In this document: piece by piece, positions 8,793 to 17,948 of the stretch | Position numbering within the stretch: position 1 is the first letter of the stretch | Layout: every line of letters begins with the position of its first letter | Source of the DNA: Hymenobacter metallicola | Lineage (GTDB): Bacteria; Bacteroidota; Bacteroidia; Cytophagales; Hymenobacteraceae | DNA length: 64,000 nt | Assembly (NCBI RefSeq): GCF_004745645.1 | Contig: NZ_SRMB01000001.1 | Span: 1,612,001 to 1,676,000 of the forward strand | Reading direction: 5' to 3' | The notes under the pieces: model-generated | The model's input: only the letters and a program-made list of their open reading frames with translations | What the model was told of the DNA's origin: nothing | Database searches by the model: none | Program-made: the position numbers and the translations under genes

Positions 8793-9986
8793 TTACTTCC
8801 GTACGCCAAAGGTGTACGTGGTGGTCGATTTCAGCGTCTGGCCGGGCTGCAGGGTGGTGCTGGGGAACTTGGGCTGGTTGGGCGAGTCGGGGAAGTGCTG
8901 GGTTTCCAGGCAGAAGCCCGCGTGCTTGCCGTAAACCGTGCCCCGCTTGCCTTTCAGGGTGCCGTCCAGGAAGTTGCCGGTATAGAACTGCACGCCCGGT
9001 TCCGTGGTCTTTACCTCCATGGTGCGGCCCGAGGTCGGCTCATACACGGTAGCGGCGGCGTGCATTCCCGAGGTCTGGTTCAGCACCCAGTTGTGGTCGT
9101 AGCCGCCGGGCACCTGGGCAATCCGCTCGCCGATGGTGTGGGGCGTCGTGAAGTCAAAGGGCGTGCCTTTCACCGGGCGCAGCTCCCCGGTCGGAATCAG
9201 GCCGGCATCCACTACCGTGTAGCGGTCGGCCGGAATGGTTACCTCGTGGCCCAGCACGTCCTTGCTCCCACCCAGGTTAAAGTAGCTGTGGTTGGTCAGG
9301 TTGACGGGCGTGGCCTTGTCGGTAGTGGCCGAGTAGTCGATTTTCAGCGCATCGTCGTTGGTGAGCGTGTAGACCACGGTGACGGCCAGCTGGCCGGGGT
9401 AGCCTTCCTCCCCGTCTTTGCTCGTGTAGGTCAGGCGCAGGGTTTGCCCCTCGGCCGACGTGCCGGGCTGGGCCTGCCAGATCACCTTGTCGAAACCCTG
9501 CAGACCGCCGTGCAGGTGGTTCGGTCCGTTGTTCTTGGCCAGCGTATAGGTCTGGCCCTCGAGGCGAAACTGCCCGCCCTGGATGCGGTTGCCGTAGCGC
9601 CCAATCAGGGCCCCGAAGTAGGGGCCCGCTTTCTGGTACTCCGGGCTCTGGTAGCCGCTCACGTTGTCGAAGCCCAGCACGATGTCGCCGAGCTGGCCGG
9701 CTTTGTCGGGCACCCGCAGGCTGGTGACGATGCCGCCGTAGGTGGAAATAGTGGCTTGCAGGCCGTGGGCATTGGTGAGCGTGTACAGCTGCACCTCGGT
9801 GCCGGCCTGGGTTTTGCCAAAGGAAGCTGAAGTGGGCACGGCGGTATGGGTCGAGTCGGAGGCAGCGGCCGAAGCCGTGCTATTCTGCTCAGCGGGAGCC
9901 GATTGATTGCAGCTAGCAAAAGCCAGCAACCCTGCCAGGCCTAGCAGGCTACCAGTTAGGGACGCAGAACGGGAAGTGTGGAGCAT
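8793..9986 (-). CDS. galM: Aldose 1-epimerase (mutarotase), lipoprotein form
   Basis: 397 residues. The N-terminus has a lipoprotein signal with lipobox LLAFASC, so the enzyme is exported and membrane-anchored in the periplasm, as is common for Bacteroidota mutarotases. The catalytic domain carries RYGNRIQGG near residue 130, the base-region His in NHLHGG, the catalytic His in NLTNHSYFNLGG near residue 230 and the Glu in CLETQHFPDSPNQ near residue 355. It interconverts alpha and beta anomers of aldoses such as galactose or arabinose released from the polysaccharide. It is the first gene of the ara operon, 65 bases downstream of the proximal operator-like site at 10051-10066. Confidence 0.95.
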   Translation of the reverse strand: MLHTSRSASLTGSLLGLAGLLAFASCNQSAPAEQNSTASAAASDSTHTAVPTSASFGKTQAGTEVQLYTLTNAHGLQATISTYGGIVTSLRVPDKAGQLGDIVLGFDNVSGYQSPEYQKAGPYFGALIGRYGNRIQGGQFRLEGQTYTLAKNNGPNHLHGGLQGFDKVIWQAQPGTSAEGQTLRLTYTSKDGEEGYPGQLAVTVVYTLTNDDALKIDYSATTDKATPVNLTNHSYFNLGGSKDVLGHEVTIPADRYTVVDAGLIPTGELRPVKGTPFDFTTPHTIGERIAQVPGGYDHNWVLNQTSGMHAAATVYEPTSGRTMEVKTTEPGVQFYTGNFLDGTLKGKRGTVYGKHAGFCLETQHFPDSPNQPKFPSTTLQPGQTLKSTTTYTFGVRK

Positions 9987-10050
9987 GAAAAGCGGGATGA
10001 GCAGGAATGAAGAGGCAGAGCGAACAGAGTTTTTGCGGCAATGAGTAACA

Positions 10051-10066
10051 AAACAATGGATTGTGT
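10051..10066. promoter_or_regulatory. Degenerate copy of the locus operator palindrome, galM-proximal
   Basis: AAACAATGGATTGTGT has symmetric arms ACAAT/ATTGT but a central GG instead of CG, so it is the weakest of the six copies of the 16-bp palindrome. On the minus strand it reads GTTTACACAATCC, sharing the GTTTACACAA flank with the stronger site at 10193. Together the two would bracket the galM-ara promoter region. Confidence 0.45.
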
Positions 10067-10192
10067 AAACACACTCAAGGCATATATCATTTATATACAG
10101 CTATTTACAAAAGCAAGTCACAAGACAACGGGCTTTAGTAACTGCCTGTGGCAAGCAAATAGATGTGTAAAGTAAAAAAAGCTTTTGAATTA

Positions 10193-10208
10193 GCACAATC
10201 GTTTGTGT
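10193..10208. promoter_or_regulatory. Operator palindrome upstream of the galM-araBDA operon
   Basis: GCACAATCGTTTGTGT matches the consensus ACACAAWCGWTTGTGT derived from the other copies. It is a near-perfect palindrome centred on CG, as LacI-family operators are. It lies between the terminator of the SusCD-GH43 operon (10219-10260) and galM, in an AT-rich stretch with no ORF, so it should control the galM-araB-araD-araA-symporter-GH43-GH27 unit. Confidence 0.65.
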
Positions 10209-10218
10209 AAACTATTTA

Positions 10219-10260
10219 TAAAAAAAGAGGTGAGGCAGCCGTAAACAACCGCCTCACCTC
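10219..10260 (-). terminator. Rho-independent terminator of the SusCD-GH43 operon
   Basis: GAGGTGAGGC (10227-10236) and GCCTCACCTC (10251-10260) form a perfect 10-bp stem. On the minus strand it is followed at once by seven T residues (10226-10220). It begins 11 bases after the GH43 stop codon, and it separates the polysaccharide-binding operon from the galM-ara operon. Confidence 0.9.
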
Positions 10261-10271
10261 CAAAATCGTCT

Positions 10272-11981
10272 TTACTGAATTGATATCTTTTGTGTAAAGG
10301 TGCCGCTACTGCGACTCACCCGCACCAGGTATACCCCCGGCCGCAAGGCAGTGGTAACGACCAGCTTGGCGAGTTGCTTATCGAATGGCTGCCGGTGCAC
10401 TCGCTGCCCCCGCACATCATAGACTTCCACCACCGTGGCTTCGGCCGTGGGCTGGCTGCCCAGTGCTACCGTGAAACCCTGCCCCTGAGCGGGCACCGGA
10501 TAAATACTTACGCCAACCAGGCGCTGCCCCGCGGCCGAAGCCAGCGGCCCGGTAGCGGTAGTCGTCCAGCGCTGGGCGGGACTGGCCGGGTTATATAGCC
10601 CCAATTGCAGGGCCGTGCCGGCGCTGCCCGAGCCGCCCGCGGCTTCCACCACCCGGTTGAAAAAGCCGAACACGAAACTACCGTCGCTGGCGCGCTCCAG
10701 CTGAAACTCCTGGCACACCGACCCCGAGCTGGATTCCAGCTGCAGCGGTGTACCGGTAGCCGAAGAGCAGTTGCGCGTGCCCACGGCAACTGCCCCATCC
10801 ACGGTAGAGAGCTGGTAGGTGGCCTCCCCGATTAGGGTCAGGTCCCACTGCTGGCAAGGCTGCCCGCTGCCGGGGTTCTGCAGCACGCCCTGCCCCACGG
10901 CACTATTACAGCCCGCCGACGTCCAAAGCAAGCTGCTCGTTGGATTACTGATCGTGTAGCGGCCGGGCGTGAGCCAGTTGCGGCTTACCACGGGCCAGCC
11001 GGCAGCATCCCAGGTGAGCTTGGCCACGTCGAGCTTGGCGGCCCCGCCGTTGTCGAGGTCGTAGTAGTGGTGGGAAAAGTAGCTGACCCCGTTTTCCTCG
11101 AAGACGCCGGCGTGCCCGGGCCCTACGTAGCGCCCCGAGGTGCTGAGCACCACCGAGCCGCCGTTGTTGTTCAGGTTTACCCCGTTCTTGTCCAGGAAGG
11201 GGCCCGAGGGCGAGGTAGAGCGGCCCACCTGAATGTAGTAGGTGCTGTTGGAGCCCTGGCAGCAGTTGCCGCGGTTGATGAACAGGTAATAGTAGCTGCC
11301 GTGCTGCTTCACGTAGGCGGCCTCTACTCCCCCGTTGGCCACGGCAAACTGCGTGGCGTTGGCCAAGGGCTTGCCCGTGGCCGGGTCGAGCTGCAGAATG
11401 CGGATGCCGCCGAAAAACGACCCGTAGGTAAACCACAGGTTGTTGGCCGCGTCGCGGTACACGGCCGGGTCAATGGCATTGGCCGCGCTGTTGTTGTTGG
11501 AGGAAATAACCTCGCCTTCGTCCACCCAGTTGTAGTTGGGGCTGGTTGGGTCCAGTGTTACGTTGGTCGCCAGGCCAATGCCCGATACTTTAGAGCCAAA
11601 CGTGGAGCAGGAATAGTAGAGGTAGAATTTCCCGTTCATGTAGATACACTCCGGAGCCCAGTAGGTGTCCACGAAACCGGGCACCTTGGTAGCAATCCAG
11701 CTGGGCTTGGTAGCGGCCGTAAATACGGGCCGGGGCGCGGCCGTCCAGTTCAGCATATCCGTGGAGTACAGGCTCGGAATGCCCACGCCGGTCGTGAACA
11801 CCCAGTACTTATTACCGTCCTTGATAATGTTGGACGGGTCGTGGGCACCTACTGCGCCGCGGATGGCCCAGGCGGGCGCGCTGCTGCACAGGGTCAGGAG
11901 CAGGAGAAACACCCAGCCCCGGCGCAGGGCCCCTAGAAACCGGCCGGCCGACAAGGCCCGAAAAGTAGAAAATTCACGCAT
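10272..11981 (-). CDS. Secreted GH43 arabinanase with ricin-type lectin domain and T9SS sorting domain (paralogue 2)
   Basis: 569 residues, same architecture as the protein at 823-2592: signal peptide (to about residue 40), GH43 propeller (about 42-335), ricin/CBM13-like trefoil (about 345-480) and a C-terminal T9SS sorting domain starting near VSIYPVPAQGQGF and ending KISIQ. The acidic triad is visible as HDPSNIIKDG, NAIDPAVYRD and GGVEAAYVKQ. Like its paralogue it should cut alpha-1,5-arabinan at or outside the cell surface. It is the last gene of the SusC-SusD-GH43-GH43 operon, 44 bases after the preceding GH43. The two copies differ through most of the lectin and sorting domains, so the duplication is not recent. 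Confidence 0.9.
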   Translation of the reverse strand: MREFSTFRALSAGRFLGALRRGWVFLLLLTLCSSAPAWAIRGAVGAHDPSNIIKDGNKYWVFTTGVGIPSLYSTDMLNWTAAPRPVFTAATKPSWIATKVPGFVDTYWAPECIYMNGKFYLYYSCSTFGSKVSGIGLATNVTLDPTSPNYNWVDEGEVISSNNNSAANAIDPAVYRDAANNLWFTYGSFFGGIRILQLDPATGKPLANATQFAVANGGVEAAYVKQHGSYYYLFINRGNCCQGSNSTYYIQVGRSTSPSGPFLDKNGVNLNNNGGSVVLSTSGRYVGPGHAGVFEENGVSYFSHHYYDLDNGGAAKLDVAKLTWDAAGWPVVSRNWLTPGRYTISNPTSSLLWTSAGCNSAVGQGVLQNPGSGQPCQQWDLTLIGEATYQLSTVDGAVAVGTRNCSSATGTPLQLESSSGSVCQEFQLERASDGSFVFGFFNRVVEAAGGSGSAGTALQLGLYNPASPAQRWTTTATGPLASAAGQRLVGVSIYPVPAQGQGFTVALGSQPTAEATVVEVYDVRGQRVHRQPFDKQLAKLVVTTALRPGVYLVRVSRSSGTFTQKISIQ

Positions 11982-12025
11982 GGTGGGAAAAGTAAAGCGG
12001 AAGATAAAGGTAGGGCCGACCGGGG

Positions 12026-13090
12026 TTATTCCCCGCCGGGCTTGGTCATGGCTTGGTTGATGGGCACCGGAACCCCGAAGTTGGGGCTGCCGTCGGGCTT
12101 CCAGGCAAACTTCTGCATTCGGGGGTTGCGCTTTTCTACGCAGCCCTCGTTCGGGTTGGAGTTGGCGTGGTAAATAATCCAGTCTTCCTGTCCGTCTTTC
12201 GACCGGAAAAACGAGTTGTGGCCCGTGGCATAGGCCCGGTTGGTGGGACTGTGGGCAAACACCGGCTGCGTCGATTTGGTCCAGGAGGCGGGCAGCATGG
12301 GGTCGGCAGTGCTGTTGGCCGTGAGCATGCCCAGGGCGTATTGGTCGGTGCCGCAGAAGCTGGCCGAATACACCAGAAAGGTTTTGTTGCCGTGTTTCAG
12401 GATTTCGGGACCTTCATTCACGAAGGGCGGCCCCACATTTTCCCAGGAAAATTCGGGGTGGGAAAGCTCGACCCGCGGCCCGGTCAGGGTCCAAGGGTTG
12501 CTCATGCGGGTGATGTAGAGGCGCTGCACGCCGTCGATGCCGTTGTGGCCGGAGCAGATAAAGTAGCGGTTGCCGTTCTGCTCCAGCACCGTGCCGTCAA
12601 TCTGCCAGAAGTCGGCGTCGGGGCTGTAGATGCGGCCTTTATCCACCCAGGTTCCGGTGGTCGGGTCGGCGGCGGAATTTTCCAGCACCCAGGTGCGCTG
12701 CTGGCCCAGGTTGGTGCCCGCCGGCCCGGCCGAGTAGTAGAGGTACCACTTGCCGTCGAGGTGAAACAGCTCCGGGGCCCACAGGTTGCCCGAGGCGGGG
12801 CCCTGGGCCGGCGGCGTCCAGACCACGCGGCCCGCGGTGGCCGGCAAGTCCGACATTTTCGCCGTTTTCCAGATGGTCAGGTTGGTGTTGGTCGTGTGCA
12901 GGTAGTAGTAGAACCCATCCTTCTGGGCCACAAACGGGTCGGGACCGGAAGCCAGCAGGGGGTTCTGGAACGTTGTGGCATCTACCGTTGTGGGCACAAA
13001 CGGCGGGGGCTGCGTCTGCTTACAGGCCGTACCGCTTAGGAAGGTGCTGAGCACGATACCGGCGTACCCCAGGCTGCGAAAAAAAGTCAT
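12026..13090 (-). CDS. GH43-family lipoprotein, probable arabinan-active arabinosidase/arabinanase
   Basis: 354 residues from the ATG at 13090. An in-frame extension to 13171 is rejected because MTFFRSLGYAGIVLSTFLSG followed by TAC forms a proper lipoprotein signal only from here, and a hairpin lies in the extension. After the signal, the GH43 fold shows GPDPFVAQKDGFYYYLHT (base Asp), WQIDGTVLEQNG (second Asp) and NEGPEILKHG (acid Glu). No lectin or T9SS domain follows, so it is probably anchored in the cell envelope near SusCD and acts on imported oligosaccharides, in contrast to its two secreted neighbours. It sits between SusD and the secreted GH43 in one operon. Exact specificity is not readable. 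Confidence 0.85.
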   Translation of the reverse strand: MTFFRSLGYAGIVLSTFLSGTACKQTQPPPFVPTTVDATTFQNPLLASGPDPFVAQKDGFYYYLHTTNTNLTIWKTAKMSDLPATAGRVVWTPPAQGPASGNLWAPELFHLDGKWYLYYSAGPAGTNLGQQRTWVLENSAADPTTGTWVDKGRIYSPDADFWQIDGTVLEQNGNRYFICSGHNGIDGVQRLYITRMSNPWTLTGPRVELSHPEFSWENVGPPFVNEGPEILKHGNKTFLVYSASFCGTDQYALGMLTANSTADPMLPASWTKSTQPVFAHSPTNRAYATGHNSFFRSKDGQEDWIIYHANSNPNEGCVEKRNPRMQKFAWKPDGSPNFGVPVPINQAMTKPGGE

Positions 13091-13147
13091 GCGCAAAAGA
13101 ATAAGGAGCCTCAGAAAAGTAACCCGAGCGGTAGCCCTCAGGCAAAA

Positions 13148-13179
13148 CCGCCACTCCAGCTTGCAGGCCAAAGTGGCGG
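13148..13179. repeat. Hairpin in the SusD-GH43 gap
   Basis: CCGCCACT (13148-13155) pairs perfectly with AGTGGCGG (13172-13179) across a 16-base loop. It starts 25 bases beyond the SusD stop and lies upstream of the preferred GH43 start at 13090. It has no T-run, so attenuation or 3'-end protection of susCD mRNA is more likely than full termination. Confidence 0.45.
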
Positions 13180-13204
13180 CATCTCACCCACCCAATGAAT
13201 ACTG

Positions 13205-14725
13205 TTAGAAGCCCGGATTCTGCTTCAGATTCCGGTCGATATCAATTTCGGTCTGCGGAATAGGCAGCAGGCGGTTTTTGCCCACTACAAAGTTCAGGAA
13301 GTCCGGGTCGTGGTCGGCCCGGGCCAGCTTGTCTACTTCTTCCTGGCTGTCGAGCAGGCCGTAGCGGTTGATGTCGCTCCAGCGTACCCCTTCGCCAGCT
13401 AGCTCGGTTACCCGCTCGTGGCGCAGCTGCAGGCGCATGGTTTCCTTCGTGAAGGTCCCCGTCAGGGGCACTACCCGCACGCTGGCCCGGCCCCGGACCT
13501 GATTGATCAGCGGCAGGGCCGCCTCGGGCTGGCCTTGCTCATTCAGGGCCTCGGCCTGCATCAGCAGCACGTCGGCCAGGCGCACCAGCCGGATGTTGAT
13601 GCCCGAGTGGAAGTCTTCGAAGAAGGCTCCGCCGGGCCGCGGGTCGTTCTGGTACTTGCGCCAGAGGTAGCGGCTGGGGTCGGTGTAGGGCCGGCCGTAT
13701 ACCAGCGGCGTCCCCACGGCGCTGTACACCGATACGTCGCGGCGCGGGTCGATGGCCCCGGTGGCGGTCCGGTCGCGGAACTCGCGGAACACCCAGGGGC
13801 GCACGTCCACGTCGGTGAAGCCAAAGCCGGGAGGTCCCCAGAACTGGGAGCGTTCCTGTCCTTCGGAGCCCCCGGCAATGTCGACGCCCACGGCGGGCAG
13901 CTTGCTGCTACCCTCGAATTGGATTTCGAAAATCGACTCGCTGTTGTTTTCGTTGAACTCGGTGAAGTTGTCCTGGTAGTTGTCGACCAGGCGGTACTGG
14001 TTGGAGCTGATGATTTCGGCAAACTGCGCCGAGGCCAGGGCCCACTCCTTCTGCTGCATGTATACCTTGCCCAGATAGGCCGTGGCCGCCCCGCGGGTGG
14101 CCCGGCCTTTGTCGGCGGGGCCCCACTCACTGGCCAGCGGCAAGCCGGCTTTGGCGGCCTGCATGTCGGCAATGACTTGGGCTTGTACCTGTTGCACATT
14201 GCCCTGGGGCACACGGGTGCTGGCATCGGCCAGCGTGGTTACCAGCGGCACATTGCCAAACAGCAAGCCCAGCTCGTAGTAGCACAGCCCCCGCACGAAG
14301 TAAGCCTGGGCCAGCACGCGCTTTTTCACGGTTTCGTCCATCTGAATGCCGGGCACCTTGGTCAGCACCTGGTTGCAGCGGAAAATAGCCCGGTAGAAGT
14401 CGTTCCAGATAACCTGCGACCGGTCGGTGGTATTGGCCTGGCGGAAGGTCAGGAACTGGTTCAAATCCAGGGCCGGGGTGCGCGTCCAGCTCTCGTCCGA
14501 GCGGCCTTCGGTGGCAAAGTGCCAGCCCAGGCTGTAGGTCGAAAAATACTGGAGGGGCGAATACAGGGCCGTGGAGGCGCGTACTGCATCCTGCTCGGTT
14601 TGCCAGAATTGCTCGGAGCTGGGTTCGTTGGGGTTGACGGTATCGAGCAGGTCCTTCTGGCAGCTGCTGGTGCCCGTCAGCAAGGCGCCGGTCAGGGCGG
14701 CTATGAGAAGTTTAGAAGATTTCAT
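13205..14725 (-). CDS. SusD/RagB-family surface glycan-binding lipoprotein
   Basis: 506 residues. A lipoprotein signal (lipobox GTSSC, Cys22) is followed by the alpha-helical TPR-like SusD fold, with NPNEPSSEQFWQTEQDAVRA near residue 33 and the C-terminal region VTELAGEGVRWSDINRYG (RagB/SusD C-terminal domain). It binds oligosaccharide at the cell surface and acts as the lid on the SusC transporter. It starts 43 bases after the SusC stop; the intervening gap has a short hairpin (14749-14754 with 14761-14766). Context makes arabinan or arabinogalactan oligosaccharides the expected ligand. Confidence 0.95.
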   Translation of the reverse strand: MKSSKLLIAALTGALLTGTSSCQKDLLDTVNPNEPSSEQFWQTEQDAVRASTALYSPLQYFSTYSLGWHFATEGRSDESWTRTPALDLNQFLTFRQANTTDRSQVIWNDFYRAIFRCNQVLTKVPGIQMDETVKKRVLAQAYFVRGLCYYELGLLFGNVPLVTTLADASTRVPQGNVQQVQAQVIADMQAAKAGLPLASEWGPADKGRATRGAATAYLGKVYMQQKEWALASAQFAEIISSNQYRLVDNYQDNFTEFNENNSESIFEIQFEGSSKLPAVGVDIAGGSEGQERSQFWGPPGFGFTDVDVRPWVFREFRDRTATGAIDPRRDVSVYSAVGTPLVYGRPYTDPSRYLWRKYQNDPRPGGAFFEDFHSGINIRLVRLADVLLMQAEALNEQGQPEAALPLINQVRGRASVRVVPLTGTFTKETMRLQLRHERVTELAGEGVRWSDINRYGLLDSQEEVDKLARADHDPDFLNFVVGKNRLLPIPQTEIDIDRNLKQNPGF

Positions 14726-14768
14726 CGAAGTAGAATGAGAAGTTGGGGCGGCGCCACGAAGCGCCGGC

Positions 14769-17700
14769 TTAGAAATTCACCTGCACCCCGCCCGTAAAGG
14801 CGCGCACGTTCGGGTAGCTCGAGCTGTCGATGCCGGGGCCGTAAACGCCCAGACCGGGCGTTTCGGGGTCGAAGCCGATGTACTTGGTGACGGTAAACAC
14901 GTTGCGGCCCGTCACATACACCCGCACGCTACCCAGGCTGGGCACTTTGCTGGTCAGGCTCTTGGGGAAGGTATAGCCCAGCTGCACGTTGCGCAGGCGC
15001 AGGTAGCTGCCGTCTTCCACCCAGCGGGTTGTGAAGGGGTTGTTGTTGTTGACGGCCTCCAGGCCCCCACCCTGCACCAGGCGGGGCGTGGTGGTCGAGG
15101 GGTTTTGCGGAGTCCAGGGGCTCAGGTCGCGGCGGTAGTTGTTCACGCCGTTGAGCTGGTCGAGCACGGCCCGGGTGTTGTTGTAGATTTCGTTGCCGGT
15201 CACGCCCTGCAGGAATACGCTCAGATCAAAGCCTTTATAGCCGGCCGTCAGGTTCAGGCCAAACTGCAGGGTCGGGAACGGGTTACCCACAAATTCCCGG
15301 TCGGTGTCGGCGCTGATCTGGCCGTCGCCGTTGAGGTCTTTGTACTTCACGTCGCCGGGCTTGGCCAGGGGCTGAATTACTTTGCCGGCGGCGTTTTTGT
15401 AGTTGTCAATTTCCTCCTGGCTCTGGAAAATACCCAGCATCTCGACCAGGTAGAGGCGGCCGATGGGCTGGCCCACCTGGGTGCGGGTCACGCCGAAGGG
15501 CCCTACCACGTTGGGCTGCAGTTCGGAGAGCTTCAGCACTTCGTTTTTCAGAGTGGTCAGGGTCAGGTCGGCGCCGTAGGTGAAGGCGCTGCGGTTTTCG
15601 TGGTAGCCCAGGGCAAATTCAAAGCCCCGGTTCTGAATCTCGCCCAGGTTGGTGAAGGGCGAAATTGAGGCGGCCGTGCCCAGGTAATCGGGCAGGCGGG
15701 GGTTGACCAGGGCATTCTTGGTCGTGGAAGTGTAGTAATCAGCCGACAGCGTCACCCGGTCTTCCAGCAGGGCTAAATCGAAGCCCACGTTGGAAGTGTA
15801 GCGCGACTCCCAACGGATGTTCTGGCTTTCCAGGCCGAGCTGAATGGCACCGTTGACGAACGTCTGGGTGGCCCCCAGCGGGTAGCTCACGTTCTGGTTG
15901 ATAGTGGCCTGGTAGAGGTAAGAGCCGGGCAGGTTGTCGTTGCCGTTCACCCCGTAGCTGGCCCGCAGCTTGAGGTTGCTGACCAGCGGCAGGGCGTTTT
16001 TGAAGAAGTCTTCCTCGCTGATGCGCCAGCCCACCGAGCCGGCCCCGAAGTTGCCGTACTGGTTGCTGCGCGCAAAGCGCGACGAGCCGTCGCGGCGGAA
16101 GCTGGCCGTCAGCAGGTAGCGGTTCTTGAAGTCGTAGTTGAGCTGGGAGAAGTACGAGCGTTTGTTGTACTCATCCTCCACGCCGCTCACCGTGCCGTTG
16201 GGGGCCGTGCCGGCGCTGAGCACGGGGAAGTACTGGGGCTGCGACAAAAACAAGGTGTTGCGGGCCGTGGCGTTGTTAGCGTTGAAGGTCTGCTCCGAGT
16301 AGCCGATTACTGCACTGATGCCGTGCTCCCCAAACCGCTTGTTGAAGTTCAGCGTGTTTTCAATCAGGGTAGTCATGGCCGTACCCCGGTTTTCAAACAG
16401 GAAGGTGTTGTTAGGGTTGGAAGACTCACCCAGGCGGATAAATCCGTTTTTGCGGAAATCCTTGTCGTTATAGTCGTGCACCTCCAGGCCCATGTTCAGG
16501 CGGTACGACAGGAAATCGGTGAAGGCAAAGTCGGCGTTGGCGCTGCCTTGCAAACGATTGTTTTTCTGGGTCCGGTTCAGGATTTCCTGGGCCCCGATGG
16601 GGTTCACGGAGTAGTTGAACAGGTTGGCGCTGCCGTAGCCGAAGCCGCCCACGTTGGCGGGGTTGTAGACCGGAATGCCGGGCAGCTCCGTCAGCACGTC
16701 GATAAACGGCGCCTCGTTGAGCAGGGTCGTGTTGATGTGCGTTACCAGCAGGCTCTGCCCTACCTTGAGGCGGCCGCGCGTCAAGCCCGAGTTCAGGCGC
16801 ACGCTGTAGCGCTCAAATTTGGGGCCTTTCACAATGCCTTCCTGGTTGAAGTAGCCGCCCGAAATCAGGAAGTTGGTGGCATTTTTTCCGCTGCTGCTGC
16901 CGCCCGAAAACGACAGGTTGTAGTCCTGCACTTTCCCGTCGCGGAAAAACTCTTTCTGCCAGTCGGTGTCGATGGCGTCGCTGTAGGCGGGCGTGCCTTT
17001 CACGGCACCGGGCATCTCCACGCGCGGGTCGAGGCCGGCGTTGAGGTAGGCCGTGGTGGCCCGGTCGGCCCACTCGCTGTGGTTGGTCAGTTCGTAACGT
17101 TTATAAATGCTTTCTACCCCCGTATAGCCGTTGAAGCTGATTTTGGGCTCTCCGGCCTGGCCGCGCTTGGTCGTAATCAGAATAACGCCGTTGGCCCCGC
17201 GCGAGCCATATACGGCCGTCGACGAAGCATCCTTCAGCACCGTGGCTGTTTCGATATCGTTGGGGCTCAGGTCGCGGATGTTGTCGGTCCACAGGCCGTC
17301 GATAACGTATAGCGGCTGACTGCCGGCATTCACGCTACCGATACCGCGAATAGCAATGTTGGGCACCGCTCCGGGCGCCCCCGAACCTAGCACCTGCACC
17401 CCGGCTACCCGGCCCTGAATGGCCTGCGACAACGTGGGCACGGGCGCTTTGGCCGCTTCCCGGGTGTCGACGCTGCTCACGGCGCTGGTCACGTTTTGCC
17501 GGTCCTGCTGCAAATAGCCCACGACGACTACTTCACTGAGGGCATTCACGTCCTCGGCCAGCGCGACATTCAGCGTGGTGGTAGCTTCCGTGACTGTTAC
17601 TTCCTTACGGATGTAGCCGACGTAACTAAACGACAGGGTGCTGCCCGCCGGAGCAATTAGCAGAAAGGTGCCGTCGGCATTGGTCGAGGTGCCGGTAGAA

Positions 17701-17915
17701 GTACCTTTCACCAGTACCGTAACGCCGGGCAGGCCCTCGCCTTTGCTATCAACAACTTTTCCGGAAACCGAAACATCGGCCAAGGCCACCGCACGAGGAA
17801 AACAGGAAGCAGAGGAAGGTGGAGCAGCTACCTCAGCCAGTGCCGCCTGAAGCGGCAAGCAGCACAGCAGAGCCGGAAGCGTTATCCGGGTCATTTTGGG
17901 TACGGGCTTTTTCAT
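14769..17915 (-). CDS. SusC/RagA-family TonB-dependent outer-membrane transporter
   Basis: 1048 residues. After the signal peptide a carboxypeptidase-regulatory-like domain (about residues 48-125, VSGKVVDSKGEGLPGVTVLV) precedes the TonB-box region and plug (LSEVVVVGYLQQDRQNVTSA and IRGIGSVNAGSQPLYVIDG, about 130-260), then a long 22-strand barrel ending GGVQVNF. It imports oligosaccharides across the outer membrane with energy from TonB-ExbBD, in complex with the SusD product. It is the first gene of the four-gene polysaccharide operon. Two copies of the locus operator lie 34-76 bases upstream of its ATG. No sigma/anti-sigma pair adjoins it, unlike many SusC genes, and it has no N-terminal signalling extension. 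Confidence 0.96.
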   Translation of the reverse strand: MKKPVPKMTRITLPALLCCLPLQAALAEVAAPPSSASCFPRAVALADVSVSGKVVDSKGEGLPGVTVLVKGTSTGTSTNADGTFLLIAPAGSTLSFSYVGYIRKEVTVTEATTTLNVALAEDVNALSEVVVVGYLQQDRQNVTSAVSSVDTREAAKAPVPTLSQAIQGRVAGVQVLGSGAPGAVPNIAIRGIGSVNAGSQPLYVIDGLWTDNIRDLSPNDIETATVLKDASSTAVYGSRGANGVILITTKRGQAGEPKISFNGYTGVESIYKRYELTNHSEWADRATTAYLNAGLDPRVEMPGAVKGTPAYSDAIDTDWQKEFFRDGKVQDYNLSFSGGSSSGKNATNFLISGGYFNQEGIVKGPKFERYSVRLNSGLTRGRLKVGQSLLVTHINTTLLNEAPFIDVLTELPGIPVYNPANVGGFGYGSANLFNYSVNPIGAQEILNRTQKNNRLQGSANADFAFTDFLSYRLNMGLEVHDYNDKDFRKNGFIRLGESSNPNNTFLFENRGTAMTTLIENTLNFNKRFGEHGISAVIGYSEQTFNANNATARNTLFLSQPQYFPVLSAGTAPNGTVSGVEDEYNKRSYFSQLNYDFKNRYLLTASFRRDGSSRFARSNQYGNFGAGSVGWRISEEDFFKNALPLVSNLKLRASYGVNGNDNLPGSYLYQATINQNVSYPLGATQTFVNGAIQLGLESQNIRWESRYTSNVGFDLALLEDRVTLSADYYTSTTKNALVNPRLPDYLGTAASISPFTNLGEIQNRGFEFALGYHENRSAFTYGADLTLTTLKNEVLKLSELQPNVVGPFGVTRTQVGQPIGRLYLVEMLGIFQSQEEIDNYKNAAGKVIQPLAKPGDVKYKDLNGDGQISADTDREFVGNPFPTLQFGLNLTAGYKGFDLSVFLQGVTGNEIYNNTRAVLDQLNGVNNYRRDLSPWTPQNPSTTTPRLVQGGGLEAVNNNNPFTTRWVEDGSYLRLRNVQLGYTFPKSLTSKVPSLGSVRVYVTGRNVFTVTKYIGFDPETPGLGVYGPGIDSSSYPNVRAFTGGVQVNF

Positions 17916-17948
17916 GAAAAAAAGAATGTGGGAATTGGAGAGATATCA

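Noticed and set aside
13091..13171. Upstream start for the GH43 lipoprotein at 12026
   Set aside because: It would place the lipoprotein signal 27 residues inside the protein and include a hairpin in the coding region.
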